NCBI RefSeq assembly: GCF_006538745.1
Contig: NZ_BJLR01000018.1
Coordinates: 1 to 64,000, forward strand
DNA from: Cellulomonas cellasea
Lineage (GTDB): Bacteria > Actinomycetota > Actinomycetes > Actinomycetales > Cellulomonadaceae
DNA length: 64,000 nucleotides
Direction: 5' to 3'
The position numbers and the translations under genes were made by a program. Each line of letters opens with the position of its first letter. The stretch's first letter is position 1. Shown piece after piece: positions 1 to 8,579 of the stretch. The notes under the pieces were generated by a model, which was given only the letters and a program-made list of their open reading frames with translations, made no database searches and was not told the DNA's origin.

Positions 1-56
1 GGTCCCGCTCCCGGTGCCCGCCGCAGACGCGGTGTCGGTCCCGCTCCCGGTGCCCG
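1..56 (+). repeat. 20-bp direct repeat, 36-bp period, at the window edge
   Basis: A 20-bp sequence at 1-20 recurs exactly at 37-56, encoding a repeated VPLPVP segment. The 36-bp (12-codon) period starts at the window edge and may continue further upstream in the same gene. Confidence 0.7.
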
Positions 57-1177
57 ACGCACCTGCACCCGTGCCGGCCGCGCGCCCGGCCCCCGCCGCT
101 CCCGCCGACGTCGAGATGACGATGCGCATGGCGCCGGTCCCGCTCGACGACGACGAGGTGCTGCCCGAGCCCCCGACCCGCTCGGGCGGGTTCGCGCCGC
201 GTCCGGAGGAGCAGCGCGCCGCCGAGGAGCGTGCCGCGGCCCGGCGACGTGCCGACGAGAGCACGACGACCGACCTCCCGCGCGACCCCGCGGTGCACGC
301 CGCGGAGCTCCGCGCCGCGGACGAGGCGCTCGCCCGGGCTCGCGCGTTCGACGCCGCGCGGATGCGCCCGGCCCGCCGCGAGCCGAGCCCGCTGACGGCG
401 CCGATCTTCCTGCCGGACCGCGCGACCGCGCCGGCGCCCGTCGGCCGGAGCGGCCCGGGGGGCCAGGGGGGCGCTGCGGCGGTCGAGGCGACGAGCGCGG
501 CGTGGGCGAGCCCGTCCACGCCGGCGTCGGGCCCGACCCCGCTGCGCGTGCCGACCACGACCGCGACGGGCGCGACCGCGACGGGCGCGACCCCGTCGAG
601 TGCGACCCCCGCCGGGTCGACCCCCGCGCCGATCCCGACGCCCGAGCCCTACCGGCCGACGTTCCTGACCGACGAGCGCCGCGTCCCGACCCCGCCGAAC
701 GGCGCCGTGGCGACCTCGCACCGGACCGCCGCACCGGCCGACGAGCGGCCCGCCCGCCCCGCGGCGACCCCCGCCCCCGACGGTCAGGGCCGCGCGCTGG
801 TCCCCGACGACGACCTCCCCGTGCGCGACCGCGCGCCGCGCACCGACGTGCCGCCGACGCCGCCCACGGGGTCGCTGCGGCCGGCCTCGCTGACCGGCGC
901 CTCGGGCCCGCTCAGCCCCGACCCGGCGCTCGCGGCGCTCGCCAAGGGGCGCGGCGCCGTCGCGACGCTCGTGTGGTTCCGGGAGCGCCGGGGCCAGCGG
1001 CTGCTCGCGACGCTGCGCGGTGACGGCCTCATCGAGCTGCCCGACGGTCGCGTGCACGCCGACCCGGATCTCGCCGCGGCCGAGGCGGCGAACGCCGAGG
1101 GCGCCGTCGACGGGTGGGGCTCGTGGCGCGTGGGCGACGGCGGCCCGACGCTCGCCGAGGCGGCCGGCACCCGCTGA
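2..1177 (+). CDS. RAMA-like domain protein, 3' part
   Basis: The reading frame is open to the left edge, so the N-terminus is missing; 391 residues are visible. Most of it is Ala/Pro/Thr-rich low-complexity sequence with charged patches, likely disordered. The last 90 or so residues are ordered: the run GRGAVATLVWF, then LLATLRGDGLIELPDGRVH, then a DGWGSWRV ending. This order (glycine-rich strand, G-x-I-x-L-x-D-G-R, then a NGW-x-x-W-like motif) resembles the RAMA/DUF4357 domain, often attached to restriction or methyltransferase proteins. That assignment is by motif pattern only. The missing N-terminus would decide the function. Downstream lies a convergent hydrolase. Confidence 0.6.
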   Translation, partial: VPLPVPAADAVSVPLPVPDAPAPVPAARPAPAAPADVEMTMRMAPVPLDDDEVLPEPPTRSGGFAPRPEEQRAAEERAAARRRADESTTTDLPRDPAVHAAELRAADEALARARAFDAARMRPARREPSPLTAPIFLPDRATAPAPVGRSGPGGQGGAAAVEATSAAWASPSTPASGPTPLRVPTTTATGATATGATPSSATPAGSTPAPIPTPEPYRPTFLTDERRVPTPPNGAVATSHRTAAPADERPARPAATPAPDGQGRALVPDDDLPVRDRAPRTDVPPTPPTGSLRPASLTGASGPLSPDPALAALAKGRGAVATLVWFRERRGQRLLATLRGDGLIELPDGRVHADPDLAAAEAANAEGAVDGWGSWRVGDGGPTLAEAAGTR

Positions 1178-1227
1178 GCGCGACGCCGCCGGACTGGTCG
1201 AGCCCGCGGGCCGCGGCCGGCGGAGGT

Positions 1228-1243
1228 CGGCCGACGTCGGCCG
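1228..1243. terminator. 16-bp perfect palindrome between convergent genes
   Basis: CGGCCGACGTCGGCCG is a perfect palindrome between the rightward RAMA-like gene (stop 1177) and the leftward hydrolase (stop 1334). With no spacer it can fold only with a small internal loop. Position suggests a shared transcription stop, but there is no U-tract. Confidence 0.4.
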
Positions 1244-1296
1244 GAACCCGCGGTGTCCCCGGACCGGCCGGCCGCCCCGCGCCGAGCCCGCACGCC

Positions 1297-1340
1297 GGGC
1301 TCAGTCCGGGCTCAGTCCGGGCTCAGTCCGGGCTCAGTCC
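1297..1340. repeat. Four perfect tandem copies of an 11-bp unit
   Basis: GGGCTCAGTCC occurs four times head to tail (1297-1307, 1308-1318, 1319-1329, 1330-1340). The last copy contains the stop codon (complement of tca at 1334-1336) of the leftward hydrolase gene. Unit gain or loss would lie outside the coding frame except for the stop. Confidence 0.95.
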
Positions 1341-2311
1341 GGGGCGACCCACCCGTAGCTGCCCGACCACCGCGTGATCTCGGCGTAGAACCGTGCGCGC
1401 ACGGGTGCGGGCGAGAGCGTGAGGTCGTGCAGCCCGCCGGCCACGCGCACGACGCTGACGACCGGCCCGAGCTGCACGGCCCGGCGTGCGACGAGCTCGA
1501 CGTCGAGCACGATGTCGGACGCCCGCATGTCCTCGTTCCAGCGCCGGCTGATCACGGTCCGCGCCGAGACGAGCGTGAGCACGGGGACGTCGATGGCGAG
1601 GCCGCGGGCGACCTGTGCGTGGCCGGTCATGATCGCGCTGAGCCACCCGGCGCGCACCGGGAACGAGGGGACGGGCCGCCAGCGGTCCTCGTAGGTCCAC
1701 TCGCCGCCGTCGGCCGCGCGGATCGTGCGCGCGTAGTACCCGGGGTCGATGTTGGGCAGCGGTGCGCGCGGCTGGAGCTGGGCCATGCGCGCGATCGCGG
1801 GCGCGCTGACGTGCCGGAGCACCGCGGAGCCCTGGAGCTCGAGCCACGGGCTGTTGAGGACGAGGCCCGCGATGCGCCCGGGGTTGCGGTCGGCCCACAG
1901 AGCCGCCACGAGCCCGCCGGTCGAGTGCCCCATGATCATGACCCGGGCCCGCGGGCCGAGGTCGTGGCGCACCTGGGCCAGCGCCGCGTCGAGGTCCTCG
2001 TCGTAGGTGCGCAGGTCGTCGACGTAGCCGGGGGTCTGGTGCGGGCGCAGGCTGCGGCCGTACTTGCGGAGGTCGAGCGCGTAGAAGGCGGCGCCCTGCG
2101 CGTGCCAGTACGCGGCGAGCCCGGTCTGGAAGAAGTAGTCGGACCACCCGTGCACGTAGAGCACGGCGCGTGCCGGCCGCACCGGCTCGGGCGTCGGCGG
2201 CGCGTACCGCACGAGCGTCGCGACGACGTCGCCCTCGTCGTCGGGCTCGAGCGGCAGCGTGCGCGCACGGAAGTCGTCGCCGAGCACGTCGGGTCCCCAC
2301 CGGCCGACCAC
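1334..2311 (-). CDS. alpha/beta hydrolase
   Basis: 325 residues. The GTG at 2311 is chosen because GGGGAGG lies just upstream of it; the open frame runs much further but lacks a better start. The fold signature is clear: YVHGWSDYF oxyanion region near residue 65, nucleophile elbow MIMGHSTGG with the catalytic Ser, and a C-terminal VAGGLHDL bringing the catalytic His. The family includes serine lipases and lysophospholipases of the Hydrolase_4 type; the substrate is unknown. It lies 71 bp after the MDR oxidoreductase on the same strand and may be co-transcribed with it. Confidence 0.85.
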   Translation of the reverse strand: MVGRWGPDVLGDDFRARTLPLEPDDEGDVVATLVRYAPPTPEPVRPARAVLYVHGWSDYFFQTGLAAYWHAQGAAFYALDLRKYGRSLRPHQTPGYVDDLRTYDEDLDAALAQVRHDLGPRARVMIMGHSTGGLVAALWADRNPGRIAGLVLNSPWLELQGSAVLRHVSAPAIARMAQLQPRAPLPNIDPGYYARTIRAADGGEWTYEDRWRPVPSFPVRAGWLSAIMTGHAQVARGLAIDVPVLTLVSARTVISRRWNEDMRASDIVLDVELVARRAVQLGPVVSVVRVAGGLHDLTLSPAPVRARFYAEITRWSGSYGWVAPD

Positions 2312-2382
2312 GCGCCTGCCTCCCCGCCGGACGTCCGCCGGCACTCGTCGGGCCCGGCGTCTGCGCGGCCCGGTGCGTCGCG

Positions 2383-3351
2383 TCAGACCTCGACGACGAC
2401 CTTGCCGAACTGGGCGCCGCGCGCGAGCCGGTCGAGGCCGTCGCGGGCGCCGGACAGCGGGTACGTGGCGTCGACGAGCGGGCGGACGCCGGTGCGGTCG
2501 AGCATCGCGAGCAGGTGCACGAGGTCCTCCTTGGCGCCCATCGTGACCCCGAGGACGCTGATCTCGAGGAAGAAGAGCCGCTGCAGCTCGGCCGGGCTGG
2601 CGTCGCCCGAGGTCGCGCCCGCGACGACGATCGCGCCGCCGGGACGCACCGAGCGCACCGAGTGCGACCACGTCGCGGCGCCGACGGTCTCGAGCACGAG
2701 GTCGACCTTGCCGGGGAGCCGCCCGCCGGTCTCGAACGCCCCGGCGGCGCCGAGCTCGACGGCCCGGGCGCGGCGGGCCTCGTCGCGGCTCGTCACGAGC
2801 ACCTCGAGCCCGGCGGCGGCGCCGAGCAGGACCGCGGCGGTCGCGACCCCGCCGCCGGCGCCCTGGACGAGCACGCGCTGGCCCGGCGTCGCGCGCCCGC
2901 GCGTGAAGAGCATCGTGTAGGCGGTCAGCCACGCGGTCGGCACGCACGCGGCCTCGACGAACGACAGCCCGGCGGGCTTGTCGACGAGGTTCCACGTCGG
3001 CACGGCCACGCGCTCCGCGAGCGTCCCGGGGTACCGCTCGGACAGCAGGGACCGCGGCTCGTCGGGCCCGACGCCGTGCCCGAGCGCGCCGCCGACGACA
3101 CCGTGCACCACGACCTCGCGCCCGTCCGGCGTGACGCCGGCGGCGTCGGTGCCGAGCGTCATCGGCAGCGCCTCGGCGCGCAGGCCGACGCCCCGCAGCG
3201 ACCACAGGTCGTGGTGGTTGAGCGACGCCGCGCGGACGTCGACGGTCGTCCAGTGCTCGCGCTCCTCGGGCTCGGGGCGGTCACCCACCTCGAGGCCGTC
3301 GAGCAGGTCGTCGGGCGAGGCGCCGAAGCGGGTCACGTACGCAGCGAGCAT
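2383..3351 (-). CDS. MDR-family zinc-type alcohol dehydrogenase / quinone oxidoreductase
   Basis: 322 residues, medium-chain dehydrogenase fold. An N-terminal GroES-like domain carries SLNHHDLWSLRG and GTDAAGVT; the Rossmann half has the NADPH-binding stretch VLVQGAGGGVATAA and ends with GKVVVEV. Structural-zinc cysteines are absent, so this is closer to the quinone oxidoreductase type than to classical zinc alcohol dehydrogenases. The physiological substrate cannot be read from sequence. The start is supported by a -10-like hexamer 6 nt upstream, implying a leaderless mRNA. The alpha/beta hydrolase follows downstream. Confidence 0.85.
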   Translation of the reverse strand: MLAAYVTRFGASPDDLLDGLEVGDRPEPEEREHWTTVDVRAASLNHHDLWSLRGVGLRAEALPMTLGTDAAGVTPDGREVVVHGVVGGALGHGVGPDEPRSLLSERYPGTLAERVAVPTWNLVDKPAGLSFVEAACVPTAWLTAYTMLFTRGRATPGQRVLVQGAGGGVATAAVLLGAAAGLEVLVTSRDEARRARAVELGAAGAFETGGRLPGKVDLVLETVGAATWSHSVRSVRPGGAIVVAGATSGDASPAELQRLFFLEISVLGVTMGAKEDLVHLLAMLDRTGVRPLVDATYPLSGARDGLDRLARGAQFGKVVVEV

Positions 3352-3357
3352 GCGAGC

Positions 3358-3363
3358 ACCGTA
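3358..3363 (-). promoter_or_regulatory. Leaderless -10 hexamer for the MDR gene
   Basis: Read on the minus strand, TACGGT stands 6 nt before the ATG at 3351 and no Shine-Dalgarno sequence is present. The same arrangement occurs before eleven other genes here. Confidence 0.6.
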
Positions 3364-3387
3364 GCCCGGTACCGAGCGGGTACGGCG

Positions 3388-4956
3388 TCAGTGCGACCCG
3401 GAGGGCGCCGGCGCGAGCGCGCGCGAGGACGTCCCGGGGCCGGCGACGACCACGCGGTCCCGCCCGTCGCTCTTCGCGCGGTACAGCGCGTCGTCGGCGC
3501 GCCGCAGGAGGCTCTCGGGCGTGTCCACGGCCACGGCCTGCGCGACGCCGAGGCTGATGGTCGCGCCGACGCGTCCGCCGGGGGCGGGGACCGTCGCGGT
3601 CGCGCAGGCCGCGCGCCACTCCTCCGCGCGCCGGGCCGCGACGGCGACGTCCGCCCCGGGCATGACCACCACGAACTCCTCGCCGCCGTACCGGGCGACG
3701 ACGTCGACGCCCCGCAGGCTCGACGCGAGCGTCGTCGCGAGGAACACGAGAAGCTCGTCCCCGACGGCGTGCCCGTGGGTGTCGTTGACCCGCTTGAAGT
3801 GGTCGAGGTCGACCATGACGACGGTGAGCGGCGTGCCTGCCGACGCCGACCGGGCGACCTCCGTGGCGAGCGCGTGCGCGAGGTGGCGGCGGTTGTGGAC
3901 GTGCGTGAGCGCGTCGCGGGACGCCTGGTCGGCGAGGTCCGCGCGCAGGTGCTCGAGCTCGGTCACGTCCCGCGCGACGGCGACGAAGCCGAGCAGGCGG
4001 CCCTGCCGGGAGCGGATCTCGGTGACCCGCACGTCGAGCACCTGGCCGTGCGCGGTGGTGACCGTGGCGGGGTCGCGGCTGTCGAGCGAGGCGGCGAGCT
4101 CGGGGCCGAGCACGTCCTGCCACCGTGCGCCGATGACCGGCGAGCGCGTCGGCCCGGGCGCGCGCTCGAGGAGCCGGACGGCGGCGGGGTTGAGGTCGAG
4201 GAACCGGCCCCACGGGTCGAGCACCATCGCGGCGTCGCCGAGCGCGGCGAGGACCTGGCGCGCGGACAGCGACGGCAGCGCGAGGCCCTGCCCCCAGCGG
4301 CGGTCGAGCAGCCACCAGGACACGGCCGTGACGAGGAACAGCATCGGCGTCAGGTCGACGGTCTGGTTGCCGCCGACGCCGGTGATCGTCGCCAGGTTGC
4401 CCACGGTCGGTGCCGCCGCGGCGAGCAGGAGCAGGACGAACGTGCGGCGCTGGCCGGCGATGGCCCGGCGCATCGCGTGCACGAGCAGCACGGTCGCGAC
4501 GGTGCTGAGCGCGTAGCTGTACGCGCTGTGCACCCAGAACAGGGGGCCGAACACCACGTGCGGCATCGGTGCGCCGGGCACGCGCTCGACCGAGGCGTAG
4601 AAGAGGTGGTGCCACGGGTCGGTCGCCGCGGCGGCCACGGTCAGCACCGGCACGACCGCGAGGAGGACGGCGTGCCGGCGGCGCAGCGACTCGGCGTGCC
4701 CGGCGGCGACCAGCGCCTGCCACAGGAAGCCCGCGATGACCGCGCACACGCCCGGGTAGATCGCGAGGCCCGCCGCGTACGACAGCGCGGGGTCGGTGGC
4801 GGCGACCGAGATCGCGTCGGCGGCGCTCCACCAGGCGATGCCGAGGTGCAGGAGCGTGAGCGGCCGGGCGGCGGGCCCGCGTGCGCGGTGCCGCCAGGAC
4901 GTCAGCGCGGGGACGAGGGCGACGAGCGCGACGACGGCATAGACGAGCGCGAGCAC
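3388..4956 (-). CDS. Membrane-anchored PAS-GGDEF diguanylate cyclase
   Basis: 522 residues. About 225 N-terminal residues form seven or so hydrophobic helices resembling the 7TM histidine-kinase sensor module. A PAS domain follows (ALGDAAMVLDPWGRFLDLNP, ending RDVTELE), then a short helix and a GGDEF domain. The active-site motif is an intact GGEEF. An RGVD sequence ends five residues before it, matching the RxxD inhibitory site, so product inhibition by c-di-GMP is expected. The protein should make c-di-GMP from two GTP in response to a membrane or small-molecule signal. No EAL domain is attached. It stands alone between oppositely unrelated genes. Confidence 0.9.
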   Translation of the reverse strand: MLALVYAVVALVALVPALTSWRHRARGPAARPLTLLHLGIAWWSAADAISVAATDPALSYAAGLAIYPGVCAVIAGFLWQALVAAGHAESLRRRHAVLLAVVPVLTVAAAATDPWHHLFYASVERVPGAPMPHVVFGPLFWVHSAYSYALSTVATVLLVHAMRRAIAGQRRTFVLLLLAAAAPTVGNLATITGVGGNQTVDLTPMLFLVTAVSWWLLDRRWGQGLALPSLSARQVLAALGDAAMVLDPWGRFLDLNPAAVRLLERAPGPTRSPVIGARWQDVLGPELAASLDSRDPATVTTAHGQVLDVRVTEIRSRQGRLLGFVAVARDVTELEHLRADLADQASRDALTHVHNRRHLAHALATEVARSASAGTPLTVVMVDLDHFKRVNDTHGHAVGDELLVFLATTLASSLRGVDVVARYGGEEFVVVMPGADVAVAARRAEEWRAACATATVPAPGGRVGATISLGVAQAVAVDTPESLLRRADDALYRAKSDGRDRVVVAGPGTSSRALAPAPSGSH

Positions 4957-5047
4957 GGCGCTGCCACCTTCCCGTCGGTCCCTGGGTTGTCCCCCCGCAC
5001 GATCGGCAGGGAGCGGTCGGCCGTGAGCCCCTGAACGGGTGGTCGCG

Positions 5048-5785
5048 TCAGAGCAGGGGCAGCATCCGCCCGAGGTCCGGCACGGCGTCCGACGTGTACT
5101 GCGGGCTCAGCGCGTCGGCGAGCACGTCGACGTCGTACGGGACCCGGCCCGCGGCAAGGCGGACCCAGGTGAGCGGCTTGGCGACCTCGAGGCTCCACCC
5201 GCCGCGCGCGACGACGATGCGCAGCAGCACGCCCGCGACGAGGTCGAGCGCGGCGCGGTCGACCGGCCCCCCGCCGGACGGGTCGGCGCGCCCGGCGTCG
5301 CGCAGGGAGCGCGCGAGGTCGTCGGCGTGCACGACGAGCTCGAGCACGCGCGAGGTCACCATGTCGGAGAGCAGCACCGGGCCGCGACGCGCGAGCACGA
5401 CGACGTCCGACGTGCCGAGCGCGTCGAGCCGCGCGAACGCCGCCTTCGCGAGCGCGTCGACGCCCGCGAGCGGGTTCTCGCCGAGCTCGGTGGCGAGCTG
5501 CCGCGTCGCCTCGGCGGTCTCCGAGGCCCGGTCGGCGTACTTTCCGAGGTACTCGGCGAGCGTCAGCGGGACGGTCCCGGGCGGGGCGACGTCGACCGCG
5601 GTGAGCGAGTCCATCGCGCGGCCGAGGTGCGCGACGAGGTCGCCCACCGTCCAGCCGTCGAGCACGCTCTCGGCGCGCGCCGCCCGGGGGTCGACCACGT
5701 TCCCGACCCACCGTCGCAGGACGTCCCACTGCGTGTGCAGCGCGGTGGTGGCGGCGGCGAGGTCGGTCGACGAGGGGTGCGTCAT
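5048..5785 (-). CDS. Mycothiol-dependent maleylpyruvate isomerase family protein
   Basis: 245 residues from the ATG at 5785. Twenty more codons are open upstream, but that extension is low-complexity; a CACGAT hexamer 6 nt before the ATG fits a degenerate leaderless start. The N-terminal helical bundle has WTVGDLVAHLGRAMD, the mycothiol_MDH_N/DinB-like pattern, with the metal-binding His, and a later HADDLARSL. Family members use mycothiol as cofactor for isomerisation or detoxification; which reaction applies here is unknown. mshA in the same window shows that mycothiol is made. Confidence 0.8.
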   Translation of the reverse strand: MTHPSSTDLAAATTALHTQWDVLRRWVGNVVDPRAARAESVLDGWTVGDLVAHLGRAMDSLTAVDVAPPGTVPLTLAEYLGKYADRASETAEATRQLATELGENPLAGVDALAKAAFARLDALGTSDVVVLARRGPVLLSDMVTSRVLELVVHADDLARSLRDAGRADPSGGGPVDRAALDLVAGVLLRIVVARGGWSLEVAKPLTWVRLAAGRVPYDVDVLADALSPQYTSDAVPDLGRMLPLL

Positions 5786-5930
5786 ACGCCCATCGTGCCC
5801 CAGACCGGGCCGAGTCGGGCAGGTGTCCGAGTCGGCCCGGCGCACCTGCCGCGTCCGCCCACCCGCGGCCCGGCGCGCCGGACCGGCCGTCGGACCTGCC
5901 GCCGGACCTCCCCTCGGGCCGCCCGGGACG

Positions 5931-8456
5931 TCAGCCGGCGACGCACGTGAGCACCGGTGCCGGGACCCCGCTCGTCGTCGTGCCCTGGAGCCCGAACGAC
6001 GTCGAGGCCGCCGGCGCGAGCGCGCCGTTGTACGCGAGGCTCGCCGCGGTCTGCGTCGCGCCCGTGCGGCTGAAGGCGGCGTTCCAGCCGCCCGCGAGCT
6101 GCACGCCGTCCGGCCACGTCCACAGCACGCGCCACGACCGCAGCGCCGTGGTCCCGGTCGCCGTCACCGTGACCGACGCGGTGAACCCGCTGCCCCAGCT
6201 GTTCTCGGTGCGCCACGTCGCGGTGCAGCCGGACGCCGGGCCGGGCGTCGCCGGCTGGGTCGTCGCGGTCACGGCGGCCGAGGGCGGCGAGACGTTGCCC
6301 GCGGCGTCGACCGCCCGGACGGTGTACGTGTACGCGGTGCCGGCCGTGAGCCCGGCGTCGGTGAACCTCATGCTCGCGGTGGTCGCGACCCGCAGCCCGC
6401 CGCGGTGCACCTCGTAGCCCGTGACGGCGCTGCTGCCGGCCGGCGCCGACCAGGTGAGCGGGACGGTGCTCGTCGTCGTCGGGCCCGCGGTCAGGCCGGT
6501 CGGCGCGCTGGGCGGCTGCACGACGACGCCGCCGTCCCCGGGCGTCCACGTGAGCCCCGCGCCGAGCGGGAACAGCGGCGTCCGGCCGTCGCCCGCGTTG
6601 ACGGGCTGCTGCGTCGCGGACGCCGGCCACGAGACCGGCAGCGTCCCGGTCGGGGCCACCTTCCCGAACAGCACGTCGGCGACGCCCGCGCCCTCGCTGC
6701 CGGGGAGCCACGCGACGTCGAGCGCCTGGACCCAGGGCAGGAGCACGGAGACGTCGAGCGGGCGTCCGGAGACGAGCACGACGACCGTCGGGACGCCCGT
6801 CGACCGGATGCGCTCGAGCACCGCGGTGTCCGCGGCGTCGAGGGACAGGCCGCCCGGGCGGTCGCCCTCGCCCTCGGCGTACGGGGTCTCGCCGAGCACC
6901 GCGACCGCGACCGAGCACGACGCGTCGACGTTGCTCGCGTCGCGCGCGTGCGTCGTCGTCCGACCGCCCGCGAGCACCTCCTGGACGCCCTGCAGGATCG
7001 TGGTGCCGGGCACGGTCGCGCCGCTCGCGCCCTGCCAGCTCAGGGTCCAGCCGCCGCTCTGGTTGCCGATGTCGTGCGCGTTCTTGCCGGCGACGCAGAC
7101 CTTCCCGCCCGTCCGCGCGAGCGGCAGGACCCCGGTGTTCTTGAGCACCACCTGCGAGCGCTGCACCGCCGTCCGGGCCAGCGCCCGGTGCGCCGCGCTG
7201 CCGACCGTCGAGGCGGACGACCGGTCCGCGAGGGGCCGCTCGAACAGGCCCAGCTCGACCTTCTTCGTCAGGATCCGGCGCACCGCGTCGTCGACCCGCG
7301 CGACGGGGATGGCGCCGCTCTGCACGTTCTGCCGCAGGTGCGTCAGGAACGTCCGGTAGTCGTTCGGGACCATCACCATGTCGATGCCCGCGTTGATCGA
7401 CGTCGCGACCTCCTGCGCGGTGAAGCCCCGCGCGCCGTCGAGCTGGTCGATCGCGGCCCAGTCCGACACGACGAAGCCGTCGAACCCGAGCTCGCCCTTG
7501 AGCACGTCCGTGAGCAGGTACCGGTTGCCGTGCATCTTCACGCCGTTCCAGCTGCTGTAGGACACCATGACCGACCCGACGCCCCGGTCGATCGCGGCCT
7601 CGAACGGCGGCAGGTGCACCGCGCGCAGCTCGGCCTCGGTGATCCGGGCGTCGCCCTGGTCGTCGCCGCCGACCGTGCCGCCGTCGCCGATGAAGTGCTT
7701 GGCCGTCGCGAGCACCGACGTGGGCCCGTCGAGCCGTTCGCCCTGGAAGCCCGTGACGGTCGTGGCCATCGACGACACGAGCGCGGGGTCCTCGCCGAAC
7801 GACTCGTACGTGCGCCCCCACCGGTCGTCGCGCACGACGCACAGGCACGGCGCGAACGTCCAGTCCACGCCGGTCGCACTGACCTCCTCGGCGACGGCCC
7901 GCGCGACGTCCTGCGCGAGCTGCGGGTCGCGCGTCGCCCCGAGGCCGATGTTGTGCGGGAAGAGCGTCGCGCCGAGCGCGTTGTTGTTGCCGTGCACGGC
8001 GTCGATCCCGTAGAGCATCGGGATCTGCAGCGGCGTCGCGAGGGCCCCGCGCTGGAGCCGGTCGTAGAGGTCCGCCCAGCCCGCGGTCGTGTTCGGCGAC
8101 GGCGCCGACCCGCCGCCCGAGAGCACCGAGCCGAGCCGGTACGTCGTCATGTCCGCCGGCGTGACGACCGCGCGCTCGGCCTGCGTCATCTGGCCGATCT
8201 TGTCGTCGAGCGTCATGCGCCCGAGCAGGTCGTCGACGCGGGTGGCGACGGGGAGCGCCGGGTCGAGGTACGGCAGCACGGCGGCCTGCGCGGGGGCGGT
8301 GGTCGGGGTCGACGCGGTCTGCGCGACGCCCAGGCCCGACGCGGTCAGGGCGACGGCGAGCAGCAGCGCGGCGCCCCGCCGGCGCCGCGGGGACGTGCGG
8401 GCCGGGTCGGCGGCCGGCCGGTCGGCGGGACCCTCGAGCAGCGCGGAGCGGGGCAT
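5931..8456 (-). CDS. Secreted GH3 beta-glucosidase with FN3 and CBM2 domains
   Basis: 841 residues. Arg-rich N-terminus plus hydrophobic core (GAALLLAVALTASG) is a signal peptide, cleaved near AQA. GH3 N-domain: KHFIGDGGT and GFVVSDWAAIDQ, whose Asp is the expected nucleophile near residue 335. GH3 C-domain: GETPYAEGEGD, where a Glu matches the acid/base of plant-type ExoI enzymes. A fibronectin type III module follows, then a C-terminal CBM2 with paired Cys and Trp residues (CTATWRTENSWGSGF). The likely role is release of glucose from cello-oligosaccharides or beta-glucans at cellulose surfaces. The start has AAGGAG upstream. A perfect LacI-type palindrome lies 90 bp upstream. Confidence 0.92.
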   Translation of the reverse strand: MPRSALLEGPADRPAADPARTSPRRRRGAALLLAVALTASGLGVAQTASTPTTAPAQAAVLPYLDPALPVATRVDDLLGRMTLDDKIGQMTQAERAVVTPADMTTYRLGSVLSGGGSAPSPNTTAGWADLYDRLQRGALATPLQIPMLYGIDAVHGNNNALGATLFPHNIGLGATRDPQLAQDVARAVAEEVSATGVDWTFAPCLCVVRDDRWGRTYESFGEDPALVSSMATTVTGFQGERLDGPTSVLATAKHFIGDGGTVGGDDQGDARITEAELRAVHLPPFEAAIDRGVGSVMVSYSSWNGVKMHGNRYLLTDVLKGELGFDGFVVSDWAAIDQLDGARGFTAQEVATSINAGIDMVMVPNDYRTFLTHLRQNVQSGAIPVARVDDAVRRILTKKVELGLFERPLADRSSASTVGSAAHRALARTAVQRSQVVLKNTGVLPLARTGGKVCVAGKNAHDIGNQSGGWTLSWQGASGATVPGTTILQGVQEVLAGGRTTTHARDASNVDASCSVAVAVLGETPYAEGEGDRPGGLSLDAADTAVLERIRSTGVPTVVVLVSGRPLDVSVLLPWVQALDVAWLPGSEGAGVADVLFGKVAPTGTLPVSWPASATQQPVNAGDGRTPLFPLGAGLTWTPGDGGVVVQPPSAPTGLTAGPTTTSTVPLTWSAPAGSSAVTGYEVHRGGLRVATTASMRFTDAGLTAGTAYTYTVRAVDAAGNVSPPSAAVTATTQPATPGPASGCTATWRTENSWGSGFTASVTVTATGTTALRSWRVLWTWPDGVQLAGGWNAAFSRTGATQTAASLAYNGALAPAASTSFGLQGTTTSGVPAPVLTCVAG

Positions 8457-8545
8457 CGGTCGACTCCTTCGTCGGGCGCGCGGGACCCGTCGTCGGACCC
8501 CGGCTGGGCCGATCCTGCGGCCCGCGCCGACGGGTGCACCACTGC

Positions 8546-8557
8546 CGAAACGTTTCG
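8546..8557. promoter_or_regulatory. LacI-family operator candidate upstream of the GH3 gene
   Basis: CGAAACGTTTCG is a perfect 12-bp palindrome with the central CG typical of LacI-family operators. It lies 90 bp before the GH3 start and just past the metX stop. The actinobacterial cellobiose repressor site differs (TGGGAGCGCTCCCA), so another LacI-type sugar repressor is likelier. Confidence 0.6.
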
Positions 8558-8579
8558 CCGAACGCGCGGCCGGTGGGGC

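Noticed and set aside
1334-3205. Single 623-residue protein joining antisense MDR sequence to the hydrolase
   Set aside because: The upstream part is a wrong-frame reading of the MDR gene; a GTG with GGGGAGG at 2311 gives a normal hydrolase.
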